A stretch of DNA of 64,000 nucleotides from CBDCFL01 sp965216135 (GTDB lineage: Bacteria; Pseudomonadota; Alphaproteobacteria; Rhodobacterales; Rhodobacteraceae): NCBI GenBank assembly GCA_965216135.1, contig CBDCFL010000020.1:124001-188000 (forward strand), in the 5' to 3' direction. Below are positions 9,197 through 18,285 of this stretch, piece by piece (within the stretch, counting starts at the first letter, position 1; every line of letters starts with the position of its first letter). The position numbers and the translations under genes are program-made. Below the pieces are notes generated by a model that was given only the letters and a program-made list of their open reading frames with translations, did not search any database and had not been told where the DNA came from.

Positions 9197-10361
9197 TACC
9201 ACCGAGCGGAATGCCTGACTCACGTTGGGGATTCCCAAGCGGTCCGATCTCTGACTCAATGTGGTGAACCAATGAGGTTCGCCATGGCAGCGCCTATCGA
9301 CTTACGGAACGATTTTGACAGCGTCTCACTGCGGCGCCTCGCGAAGAGGACCAGGGACGCGACCCAGAGCCGTCGTCTGCTGGCGTTGGCCGAGGTCTAC
9401 GATGGTGGCAGCAGGACGGATGCGTCGCGGATCGGCGGCGTCGGTCTGCAGATCATTCGCGACTGGGTGCTGCGCTTCAACGCCCGCGGACCGGACGGGC
9501 TGGTCGATGGGAAGTCACCGGGCGCACCCTCGAAGCTCAACGCCGATCACCGCCGCGCACTGGCGGAGGTTGTTGAGGCCGGCCCGGTCCCGGCGGTGGA
9601 CGGCGTCGTGCGCTGGCGGCGCAAGGACCTGGCGCGGTGGCTCTTGGAGACGTTCGCCATCTCGCTCGACGAGACCACGGTCGGGCGCGAGTTGAAGGCG
9701 CTCGGCTTCGCCAAGATCTCGGCGCGGCCGCGCCACTACGCGCAAAACGAGCTGGCCGTCGAGGCTTTTAAAAAAAACTTCCCCGCCGAACTGGCGAAGA
9801 TCCGGGCGAGGCTCCCGAAAGGCGTCGAGATAGAGCTGTGGTGGCAAGATGAAGCCCGCATCGGCCAGAAGAATAAGCTCACACGCCGATGGGCCAGACG
9901 TGGCACGCGCCCGCGGGCGCCCCGCGACCAGCGCACCGAATGGGCCTATATCTTCGGCGCGATCTGTCCCGCGAAGGGGAAAGGCGCCGGGCTGGTCATG
10001 CCCTGGTGCGACACCGACGCCATGGCGGCGCACCTCATCGAGATCAGTGCCGCCGTCGATCCCGGCGCCCATGCGGTGCTGATCGTCGATCAGGCCGGTT
10101 GGCACTTGACGCCCAAGCTGGCGATCCCCGACAACATCACCGTCCTGGCGCTGCCGCCACGATCGCCCGAGTTGAACCCGGTGGAGAATGTCTGGCAATT
10201 CATGCGCGACAACTGGTTGTCGAACCGGATCTTCAAATCCTACGAAGACATCGTCGCGCTGTGCTGCCAAGCCTGGAACAACCTCATCGACCAACCATGG
10301 AAGATCATGTCCCTCGGCATGCGCAAATGGGCGCATGGGTTCTGATCAATGACCGTTGGTA
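9197..10361 (+). mobile_element. IS630-family element, copy 1 (1165 bp), inside cheY2
   Basis: The tips TACCACCGAG (left) and complement of TACCAACGGTC (right) form an imperfect inverted repeat. The target duplication is TCA at 9194-9196 and 10362-10364. It is identical in length to copies 2 and 3, with only a few base differences, which points to recent movement. The transposase is in frame, so this copy is likely active. Confidence 0.93.
9272..10345 (+). CDS. IS630 transposase, copy 1
   Basis: 357-aa DDE transposase. The N-terminal winged-helix part holds IGGVGLQIIRDWVLRFNARG, and the catalytic acids are in WWQDEARIGQ, LIVDQAGWH and SPELNPVENVW. The start is ATG 9272; ATG 9284 is an alternative. 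The A8 run at about 9771-9778 is in frame here, in contrast to the A7 of the related element at 2394. It occupies nearly the whole element. Confidence 0.93.
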   Translation: MRFAMAAPIDLRNDFDSVSLRRLAKRTRDATQSRRLLALAEVYDGGSRTDASRIGGVGLQIIRDWVLRFNARGPDGLVDGKSPGAPSKLNADHRRALAEVVEAGPVPAVDGVVRWRRKDLARWLLETFAISLDETTVGRELKALGFAKISARPRHYAQNELAVEAFKKNFPAELAKIRARLPKGVEIELWWQDEARIGQKNKLTRRWARRGTRPRAPRDQRTEWAYIFGAICPAKGKGAGLVMPWCDTDAMAAHLIEISAAVDPGAHAVLIVDQAGWHLTPKLAIPDNITVLALPPRSPELNPVENVWQFMRDNWLSNRIFKSYEDIVALCCQAWNNLIDQPWKIMSLGMRKWAHGF

Positions 10362-10549
10362 TCAGCCTGCTGCAAGGTTTGCGCCAGAACGCCGGAACCA
10401 AGGCAATCGGGTTTATTCTGGTCACTGGGCGCGCCGATCAGGCGATGATCCAGCGCGGCCAGCAACTGGGCATGAACAATTTCATTCAAAAACCCTTTGA
10501 AGCGCCGGCGATGAAGACCTGCATCGAACAGGTGGTCGGGCGGCTGTGA

Positions 10550-10918
10550 ATGGACCGGCCTGCGGCACCGCGGCATTGGGCCGACGTTCTGGGCAAACTG
10601 CGCCGCGAGATGGAGATCCTGTCAGAGCTTGGACGGCGCGTCGAATACGCATTCTCGGACGGCTATTTTGACGCCACGCGCAGCGCCTCGGGCACGGACC
10701 TGCAGATGCTCGACCTGCTCATCCAGTCGACCGATGCGCTGGAGGCGTTTATCGGCCTTCTGACAGAATTTGCCGAACGCAATGCCTCGCCTGACGTCGA
10801 AACCGCCGCCAATGCGATACCGTTACGCGACATGGCCGGCCGGCTCGGCGATTTCGGCGCCGACAGCCAACAACGCAACCCGCAACGTTCCAATCGCAAT
10901 GACGTTGAGCTGTTCTGA
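10550..10918 (+). CDS. Unknown small protein ending the chemotaxis operon
   Basis: 122-aa soluble, mostly helical protein (LRREMEILSELGRRVEYAFSDGY, DLQMLDLLIQSTDALEAFIGLL) with no motif I can name. The ATG directly follows the cheY2 stop TGA, so it was co-translated with that response regulator. The position suggests a CheY-linked accessory, possibly a phosphatase or adaptor, but there is no CheZ-type active-site motif that I can point to. The GC-rich C-terminal tail (SQQRNPQRSNRNDVELF) looks disordered. Confidence 0.55.
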   Translation: MDRPAAPRHWADVLGKLRREMEILSELGRRVEYAFSDGYFDATRSASGTDLQMLDLLIQSTDALEAFIGLLTEFAERNASPDVETAANAIPLRDMAGRLGDFGADSQQRNPQRSNRNDVELF

Positions 10919-11382
10919 GCCACGAAATGCGCGGGGGCCCACGCCCAAGCCGCACGCCATGCGGTGCGTCCGCCAGCCGCGACGGCGGGGTCGAGCGACC
11001 GGACACCCTCGACGCAAACCGAGCGTGATTTTCGCACCCGGCCAAAACAGATGTCCGCAAATTGGCCGATCTTGCGCGCCCGGTCCGGTTCGCACGATCA
11101 TCGACCAGGTAATCCGGGCCGGCGCCCGCAGCCCGCGAATGCGCCGGCTGTTGGCCATCGCCGCGACTGGGGGGGGACGTGAATATTGCTGGGGCGCGAC
11201 CGATCAACTTGTGAGCTGCCGCGGCGGTCTGGGCAATCGATGCGAGCGCAATCTGGTTGCGCGCGCGCAGTCAGGATCAAGTCTCGCAAATGAACCAGTT
11301 CGCGCCGCGCTGTGCGACAACCCACCCGATCTGCCGCACAATCTTGCGGGCCGATACTAGGTGGAATTTTGGCGATGGGTTA
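10919..11382. other. 464-bp stretch without a recognisable gene
   Basis: Between the unknown che-operon gene and IS630 copy 2. I see no coding frame with recognisable content on either strand, only GC-rich sequence with short frames. The element at its right edge has mismatched flanks (TTA left, TGA right), so this may be what is left after a deletion or rearrangement. Confidence 0.5.
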
Positions 11383-12547
11383 TACCACCGAGCGGAATGC
11401 CTGACTCACGTTGGGGATTCCCAAGCGGTCCGATCTCTGACTCAATGTGGTGAACCAATGAGGTTCGCCATGGCAGCGCCTATCGACTTACGGAACGATT
11501 TTGACAGCGTCTCACTGCGGCGCCTCGCGAAGAGGACCAGGGACGCGACCCAGAGCCGTCGTCTGCTGGCGTTGGCCGAGGTCTACGATGGTGGCAGCAG
11601 GACGGATGCGTCGCGGATCGGCGGCGTCGGTCTGCAGATCATTCGCGACTGGGTGCTGCGCTTCAACGCCCGCGGACCGGACGGGCTGGTCGATGGGAAG
11701 TCACCGGGCGCACCCTCGAAGCTCAACGCCGATCACCGCCGCGCACTGGCGGAGGTTGTTGAGGCCGGCCCGGTCCCGGCGGTGGACGGCGTCGTGCGCT
11801 GGCGGCGCAAGGACCTGGCGCGGTGGCTCTTGGAGACGTTCGCCATCTCGCTCGACGAGACCACGGTCGGGCGCGAGTTGAAGGCGCTCGGCTTCGCCAA
11901 GATCTCGGCGCGGCCGCGCCACTACGCGCAAAACGAGCTGGCCGTCGAGGCTTTTAAAAAAAACTTCCCCGCCGAACTGGCGAAGATCCGGGCGAGGCTC
12001 CCGAAAGGCGTCGAGATAGAGCTGTGGTGGCAAGATGAAGCCCGCATCGGCCAGAAGAATAAGCTCACACGCCGATGGGCCAGACGTGGCACGCGCCCGC
12101 GGGTGCCCCGCGACCAGCGCACCGAATGGGCCTATATCTTCGGCGCGATCTGTCCCGCGAAGAGGAAAGGCGCCGGGCTGGTCATGCCCTGGTGCGACAC
12201 CGACGCCATGGCGGCGCACCTCATCGAGATCAGTGCCGCCGTCGATCCCGGCGCCCATGCGGTGCTGATCGTCGATCAGGCCGGTTGGCACTTGACGCCC
12301 AAGCTGGCGATCCCCGACAACATCACCGTCCTGGCGCTGCCGCCACGATCGCCCGAGTTGAACCCGGTGGAGAATGTCTGGCAATTCATGCGCGACAACT
12401 GGTTGTCGAACCGGATCTTCAAATCCTACGAAGACATCGTCGCGCTGTGCTGCCAAGCCTGGAACAACCTCATCGACCAACCATGGAAGATCATGTCCCT
12501 CGGCATGCGCAAATGGGCGCATGGGTTCTGATCAATGACCGTTGGTA
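11383..12547 (+). mobile_element. IS630-family element, copy 2 (1165 bp)
   Basis: Same tips and length as copy 1. Differences include two codons in the transposase (RPRVP for RPRAP, AKRKG for AKGKG). The flanking triplets are TTA (11380-11382) and TGA (12548-12550), so unlike copies 1 and 3 there is no matching duplication. This suggests an adjacent deletion, a later point mutation or recombination with another copy. It lies between the che operon and cheD. Confidence 0.92.
11458..12531 (+). CDS. IS630 transposase, copy 2
   Basis: 357-aa transposase, intact, with the same DDE motifs as copy 1. The open frame extends upstream to 11257, but only through the element's left end and the empty region before it. 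By comparison with the other copies the real start is ATG 11458. Confidence 0.92.
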   Translation: MRFAMAAPIDLRNDFDSVSLRRLAKRTRDATQSRRLLALAEVYDGGSRTDASRIGGVGLQIIRDWVLRFNARGPDGLVDGKSPGAPSKLNADHRRALAEVVEAGPVPAVDGVVRWRRKDLARWLLETFAISLDETTVGRELKALGFAKISARPRHYAQNELAVEAFKKNFPAELAKIRARLPKGVEIELWWQDEARIGQKNKLTRRWARRGTRPRVPRDQRTEWAYIFGAICPAKRKGAGLVMPWCDTDAMAAHLIEISAAVDPGAHAVLIVDQAGWHLTPKLAIPDNITVLALPPRSPELNPVENVWQFMRDNWLSNRIFKSYEDIVALCCQAWNNLIDQPWKIMSLGMRKWAHGF

Positions 12548-12709
12548 TGACTTGGGCGCTCAATTGCCAGCTGAATAATGTCCCGGCCATCTGCGTTGGG
12601 TGTCGGTGCGAATTGTCGCGCTAATAACGCCTCGCATGCGCCGGATCATGATCGTCTGGAGCCTTCAGCCACATCGTAGAGTACTTGCGACCATGCAATA
12701 AATGATCCC

Positions 12710-13240
12710 TCAGAACAGGGTCAGATCCGAACCGGCCACGACGGGTATTGCGGGCGCATTTGGTCGCACCTCAACTTCAGAGCGTTTGACCAAATATTGC
12801 TGAACCCGACCGGTCACGGGCCAGAACCGGATGCGGCGCGCCTGATTGCCCTGCAGCGATTTGGAGACACAGGGGATTGACTCGGTATCCAGAAATTCTT
12901 GGGCGAAGTCGGCGTTCGATTTGCCGATGTCGGAAAACTCATCAAGCATCCGGGCGCCGCCAAAGACTTTGGCGCAGAGATTTCGTTTCTCGGCACCACC
13001 GCGCAGTAGCGCATTGATGAGCAGTTCCATCGAATGCACGCCGTAGCGTAAATTGTTATCCTGCCCCTTGCCGCCACCGGGCAGCAGGAAATGATTGACA
13101 CCGCCAATGCCGCGCTGAGGGTCATAAAGACAGGTGGCAACGCAGCTGCCAAGGATGGTCACCAGGCATATCTCAGGGTCGTCGGAGACCTCAAACTCAC
13201 CCTGAAAGATGGTGATCGTATTTTTTGAGGCCAGTGCCAT
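12710..13240 (-). CDS. cheD: Chemoreceptor glutamine deamidase CheD
   Basis: 176-aa CheD, which deamidates specific receptor glutamines to glutamates. The catalytic Cys is in VTILGSCVATCLYD, the catalytic His in GGVNHFLLPGG, and the conserved segment KVFGGARML follows. The start is ATG 13240. It is the first gene in this window on the minus strand of the chemotaxis region and is downstream of the mcp (same strand, 143 bp apart). It reads intact, although its receptor partner next door is broken. Confidence 0.9.
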   Translation of the reverse strand: MALASKNTITIFQGEFEVSDDPEICLVTILGSCVATCLYDPQRGIGGVNHFLLPGGGKGQDNNLRYGVHSMELLINALLRGGAEKRNLCAKVFGGARMLDEFSDIGKSNADFAQEFLDTESIPCVSKSLQGNQARRIRFWPVTGRVQQYLVKRSEVEVRPNAPAIPVVAGSDLTLF

Positions 13241-13383
13241 GCCGGGTCAATCAGGTGTCGCGGTCTTGCAAATAACCGAGACCGTGCCGCACCCTGCCAG
13301 CCAAGGCGATGCACCGCCCGTTTGAGCCGCACCGCGAAAAGCGTGGGCGCCGGGCAAAAACCGCCCGTGGCAGGGTGACATTT

Positions 13384-15937
13384 CTAGAAATCCTCCCAGC
13401 CGACGGCGCGTCGCTCGCGATCCGGCTCCTCGGGCGGCCGCACGACGCCGGCGGCCTGAGTGACTTTGCGCTTTCGGCTTTCCGGCAGCAGATCAGCGGC
13501 GGGCAATCGATCAGGCGCCCCTGTTTTGAAGGCCCCGGTTAGGTCGCTGAGTTTTTCGGCTTCCGCGCGCATCGCGTGGCTGGCGGCCGTCGATTGCTCG
13601 ACCATGGCGGCGTTTTTCTGGGTGACATCATCCAATTGCGTCACACCGGCATTTATCTCGGACAGACCGTTACTCTGTTCGCGGCTTGAGCGGGCGATTT
13701 CGGACACCAGTTCAGAGATGTGCTCGACGCTCTTGACGATCATGTCGAGCGCCTCGCCAGTGCGCCCGACCAGGCCGACGCCGCATTTTACCTGGTCCGA
13801 ACTTGCCGAGATCAGATCCTTGATTTCCTTGGCGGCCGCGGAGGATCGCTGGGCCAGCGCGCGCACCTCGGATGCGACGACCGCAAATCCCCGCCCGGCG
13901 TCACCGGCGCGGGCCGCTTCAACGCCAGCATTCAGGGCCAACAAGTTGGTTTGAAAGGCAATATCGTCGATCACGCTGATAATCCGCGATATTTGCCTGG
14001 ACGAGGTTTCTATGTCCTTCATGGCACCGATTGCCTCAACCACCACCTCGCCGCCGTTGGTTGCGTTCGAGCGCGCCGTCTGCACGGCCGGATCGGCTTC
14101 CTGGGCGCCCTCGGCGGAGGTTTGCACGCTGACCGTTATCTGCTGCAGGGCAGCGGCGGTTTCTTCCAGTGTCGCGGCCTGGATTTCGGTGCGCCTGGAT
14201 AATTCATCAGAGCCTTGTGTCAGTTCTGTTGATCCAGAGCGGATATTGTGGCTGACATCGACGAGATCAGTCATTGTGCGCCGCAATTGGCCCAGAGCGG
14301 CGTTAAAATCGACGCGCAGCTGATCATATTCCTTGGCAAACGGCTCGGCAATTTCCTCGGTCAGATCACCGGAGGCAAGGCGCGCGATGCCGGCGCGCAG
14401 ATCGGTGACGACACGGTATTGCGCCGCCTGTATGCGCACCCGCTCATCCTCGGCACTCTGGCGCTCGTCTTCAACGGCCGTCACGTCATTGCTGATCTCG
14501 ACGATGCGGTACAGCGCGCCGCTGGAATCCAGCACCGGGTTCAATGTCGCATCGACCCATATGCCGGCGCCGTCCTGCCTGTTTCGCCGCATCTTCAGCG
14601 CAACCGGCTGGCCGCTCAGAGCTTCGGTCCATGCGCGCGCCATATCGTCGCATTCGCCGAAAACAGCGGCGAAGTGCTGGCCGAGAAACTGAGATTTTTC
14701 GCCTGCGCAAGATGTCGCGGCCCGGTCGTTAAGATCGATGTCGCGGCCCGGTCGGATCGAGGATATAGCCATTCAGATCATAGCTGATCACACACTGGCT
14801 TTGGCGCAGCGCAGCCAGGATGCCCTTGTTAAGGCGATCTTCGCTGACGTCGCGCAATTTCAGAATATTGCCCGCATGATTGCCAGCCGCGTCTTTGATC
14901 ATCTGGACATACATGTGGATTTTTTGCCCGCCTATCGTGATGTCGCCGTGAAACGGCATCTGCGTTTCGTCGAAAAGCATCCGGCGCTGATGCTCTGGAT
15001 TTAGGTGAAATATATCAATGGATTGCCCGATAATCGAAGCTTCGTACATAATCGGCCATCTTTCTTTCAACACCTCGCGATTGGTCTCGAGCATCGCGTG
15101 CCGCTGATCATTGGCTCCGATAACGCGGGCATCCGCATCAATCATGATCATTGGTATCGAGGCGTCATTGAATGCAGCACTTTGATACAACAGCATTTGC
15201 TGATCGCCGGCGGCGATGGCCAGAGTGTCGCGCAGTTTCACGACATCACGGGCGACCGATCCGAGTTCGTCCATGCGGTCGGCGAAATTCAACTCCGTTT
15301 CGAAGTTTTGCGCCACGAGGTCGCGAACTGCGCGGCGAACATCGCCAAGCGGCAGAGACAGCAGCCTGATCAGCATCTGGACCGACAGAGCCGTCGCGGC
15401 GATCAGCACGATCGCGCTGATCACAAAGACCCGCTTACCACCCTGGTCCAACAACGCGAGCGCGGGGCCCGGATCACCGATCAGCCCGACGGCGCCAATC
15501 GCCCTGCCATCTTGGCCATACACAGGTTCGGCGCGCACCAAGCCATCGGGTGATCGTACCGGTGTTGCGTTTTGTGCGGCCCGCGCAGCCAGATTGGTCA
15601 CCACAGGGCCAACAAGCCCGGTTGCGTGAATAATCTTGCCGGATTGATCGGCGATCGCGATCCCGGCGATACCGCCCGCCGAGCGCGCTATCACGTCATT
15701 TGCCGCGCTCTCGAAGATGCCGACATTTCCCAGCCGGATCGCATCGGCCAGGCTGGCCGACATCAGGCCAGCAGTCTGGGCCGCGTTCAGGCCGGTGCCA
15801 TCGCGCACCAGCGCCTCGGCCGCGCGGTTGCTCAATACCGCGACCGTCACCCCGACAGCCAGCCCGGTCAAGGCAATCAGCGCGGCGATTTTGACGAGTA
15901 TGCTGCGAAAGGCTCGATAGGGGCTGCGTTTGTGCAT
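13384..15937 (-). pseudogene. Methyl-accepting chemotaxis protein with PAS domains, disrupted by a 22-bp duplication
   Basis: The N-terminal part (from ATG 15937) has a membrane segment at about 13-35, a periplasmic sensor region, a second membrane segment at about 168-190, a HAMP region (LSLPLGDVRRAVRDLV) and a PAS domain. The C-terminal part has the rest of a second PAS domain and the full signalling hairpin (DIAFQTNLLALNAGVEAARAGD). The frame breaks at about 14731-14755. Here a 17-18-bp sequence (GATGTCGCGGCCCGGTC) occurs twice, and removing 22 bp restores the reading GYILDLNDRAATSC. The break therefore looks like a short templated duplication. It lies upstream of cheD on the same strand. 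Confidence 0.85.
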
Positions 15938-16174
15938 TTGGGTTTGCCTGTAATCTCAGGGTCGTGCGACCGGCCCGGTTCTAATGCTTGATGGTGGCCA
16001 GCTGAAGGAACTCAGAAAAATATGATGGCAGATGGGAAGGCGCGCGCGCGGCGTGACACGGCACATTCCGGATCCTTATCGCATTCCTTTCAATTGGTTT
16101 AACGGGCCGTGCGGCGCGGTCGGTATTCAAACAAACATGTAAGGACGAAGTCTTTGCGCAAGTTTAACGCAATC

Positions 16175-16882
16175 CTATTGGGTGGGGCGAAATCCGGTTG
16201 CGACGGCGAACTTTTCCGAACTGTCAGCGCGGCTGGCCTCGGGCTTGACGTTGCTGACGCGCTCAAAGCGCTGTTTCAGCAATTTCTGCAACTCGCCCTC
16301 GGCACCGCCGGCCAGCACTTTGGCCACAAACGTGCCGCCCTCGGCCAGAACGTCCAGCGCCAGTTCGGCGGCGGCTTCGCATAGGGCAATGATACGCAAG
16401 TGGTCGGTCTGCTTGTGCCCGGTCGCCGCAGCCGCCATGTCAGACATCACCACATCTGCCGGACCACCAAGCCAGTCGCGGATTTTTTCGTCCGCGCCGG
16501 TGGCAAGAAAGTCGAGCTGAAATATGTCGGCGCCGGCAATCGGCTCAACCTCCTGCAAATCCACCCCGAGCAGGCGGCCTTGGGGTTGATCCGGCATATG
16601 GCCCGTCGCATTGACGCGCTCAGCGGCAACCTGGCACCAGCCGCCCGGTGCGCAGCCCAGATCGACAACCCGCGCGCCGGGTTTCAGAAAGCCGAATTTG
16701 TCGTCGAGCTGCAGGATTTTGTAGGCTGCGCGTCCCCGGTAGCCGTCGTCGCGCGCCCGGGCCACGAAGGGATCATTTAGCTGCCGTTCGAGCCAGCGCG
16801 TCGAGCTGAGCTTGCGACCGCGGGCGGTCCTGACCTTGATGCGCAAATCCCGCCGTCCGCGCCCGCTTGTGTTTTTCGCCAT
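16175..16882 (-). CDS. rlmE: 23S rRNA (uridine-2552 2'-O)-methyltransferase RlmE (FtsJ)
   Basis: 235-aa Rossmann methyltransferase that adds a 2'-O-methyl group at U2552 of 23S rRNA. The SAM site is DLGCAPGGWCQVA, and the K-D-K-E catalytic tetrad is visible as RAAYK, VVMSDMAAAATG, GTFVAKVLAGG and KPEASR. The basic N-terminus (MAKNTSGRGRRDLRIKVRTA) is typical of alphaproteobacterial versions. It lies directly downstream of ppx/gppA on the same strand with a 62-bp gap, a pairing common in this order. Confidence 0.93.
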   Translation of the reverse strand: MAKNTSGRGRRDLRIKVRTARGRKLSSTRWLERQLNDPFVARARDDGYRGRAAYKILQLDDKFGFLKPGARVVDLGCAPGGWCQVAAERVNATGHMPDQPQGRLLGVDLQEVEPIAGADIFQLDFLATGADEKIRDWLGGPADVVMSDMAAAATGHKQTDHLRIIALCEAAAELALDVLAEGGTFVAKVLAGGAEGELQKLLKQRFERVSNVKPEASRADSSEKFAVATGFRPTQ

Positions 16883-16944
16883 CGCCGGGTGGTCCTTTGC
16901 ACATTGTGGTTCGCCCTTGGCAACCGCGCAACACGGCGATCCTG

Positions 16945-18057
16945 TCAGATCAGGTCATCTTCCAGCACGCCGTCGGTGGACATCTGCGCATAGAGTAGGC
17001 CCTCGCGCAGGCCGCAGTCGGCCACCGACAACCGGTCAGTGGGCCAGACCCTGAGCAGGGCCTGCAGGATCGCCGCACCCGACATGATCAGCGCGTGGCG
17101 GTCGCGCCCGATGCGCGGGTCGGCGCGCCGACCCTCCGGGCCCATCGCCAGATAGGCGCTGATAACCTTGTCGATCTGGTCCGACGTCATCCGCAAGCCA
17201 TCGACCTTTGAACGGTCATAGCGGCGCAGGCCCAGATGGCTGGCCGCCACGGTGGTGACGGTGCCTGATGTGCCAATGATCTGAAACCCGTCGCGGGCCT
17301 GAATGTCTCGGTAAGGCGCAAATGTCGTCAGGTTCTCTTCAAAGAACCAGCTCATCAATGCATAGCGGCCCGCGTCATCGACAACGTCGCGGAACTGATC
17401 GCGCAGGGTCGCCACGCCCAGCGGCACCGATATCCAATCCACCACCTTGGCATGGGGGAACGGGCTGTCGCCCTGACTAAAGCCGCGTTGCAGGCGCATG
17501 ATCGCGCGCGGGCGGTCGCGTCGTGGCACGTTGGTCAGATCGATCCACACCAGCTCGGTTGACCCGCCGCCTATATCCACGACCAGCAATTGCTGGGTTT
17601 TGACAGACACCAGCGGCGCGCAGGATATGACCGCCAGCCGGGCTTCTTCCTCGGGTTCGATAATCTCCGGCGTCAGGCCGGTCTCACGCCTGATCTGGCT
17701 CATGAAATCGGTACCGTTTTCGGCCCTCCGGCAGGCCTCGGTCGCGACCATCCGCATGCGGGTCACGCCATGGTGGTCAATCTTCTTGCGGCAGATTCTG
17801 ATCGCCTGGATAGTGCGGTTCATCGAGCCGCGGGACAATCTGCCCGAGGCTTCGAGACCGGAGCCGAGCTGAACTGATTTGGAAAAACTGTCGATGACAT
17901 GAAACTGACCGCCCTTGGGCTGGGCAATCAGCATTCGACACGAATTCGTGCCCAGATCCAGCGCGGCATAAAGCGCCGCAGGATCAGGACCGGGAGGCGC
18001 GCGTGGCTCAACCGGTGTCAGGAGCGCGCCCGCACCTTTGGGACGCTTGGGGGTCAT
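16945..18057 (-). CDS. ppx: Ppx/GppA family exopolyphosphatase
   Basis: ASKHA-fold phosphatase acting on polyphosphate or pppGpp. The phosphate-1 motif is YAALDLGTNSCRMLIAQ, the phosphate-2 motif VVDIGGGSTELVWI, and the adenosine-type motif IGTSGTVTTVAASHLG. The start is ATG 18057 (MTPKRPKGAG), preceded by a strong GGAAGGTGG site. An open frame extends upstream to 18246, but its sequence is not like the family. At about 370 aa it is the short two-domain form. It is upstream of rlmE, probably co-transcribed. Confidence 0.9.
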   Translation of the reverse strand: MTPKRPKGAGALLTPVEPRAPPGPDPAALYAALDLGTNSCRMLIAQPKGGQFHVIDSFSKSVQLGSGLEASGRLSRGSMNRTIQAIRICRKKIDHHGVTRMRMVATEACRRAENGTDFMSQIRRETGLTPEIIEPEEEARLAVISCAPLVSVKTQQLLVVDIGGGSTELVWIDLTNVPRRDRPRAIMRLQRGFSQGDSPFPHAKVVDWISVPLGVATLRDQFRDVVDDAGRYALMSWFFEENLTTFAPYRDIQARDGFQIIGTSGTVTTVAASHLGLRRYDRSKVDGLRMTSDQIDKVISAYLAMGPEGRRADPRIGRDRHALIMSGAAILQALLRVWPTDRLSVADCGLREGLLYAQMSTDGVLEDDLI

Positions 18058-18285
18058 CAGACCACCTTCCAACTCTGCTTGACGCCACCCTATGGGCCGA
18101 TTGTGTGCGCGACAAGGCCAGATCGGTGCCGCCTTGGCACAAACATGACAAGACACCCGCGGCACATACTTCGAGTTCCTGGCTTTGGACGGGACGTAGC
18201 GCTCATCCAGCCCTTCCGGGCTGTCTTCGCTGTTTTGACGTGCCAAGAGCGACCGCTAGGGAGCGATGAGCGGCGCGCTCGCTTC

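Larger units (their letters stand above)
8995..10549 (+). pseudogene. cheY: Second CheY-type response regulator, split by IS630
   Basis: The first half (8995-9196, GTG start) reads through the phosphoacceptor motif VISDFNMPGLDGL. The second half (10365-10549) supplies LQGLRQ, ILVTGRADQA and the conserved Lys in FIQKPFEAPAM. The IS630 at 9197-10361 is flanked by TCA on both sides. Removing the element and one TCA gives GLDGLSLLQGLRQN in one frame, so the gene was intact before insertion. It lies between cheR and an unknown small gene. The insertion removes the C-terminal half of the receiver domain, so no functional product is expected. Confidence 0.9.

Noticed and set aside
8995..12709. Absence of cheB as evidence of a deletion
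   Set aside because: The comparable Rhodobacter cheOp1-type cluster also lacks cheB, which lies in another operon, so its absence here needs no deletion.
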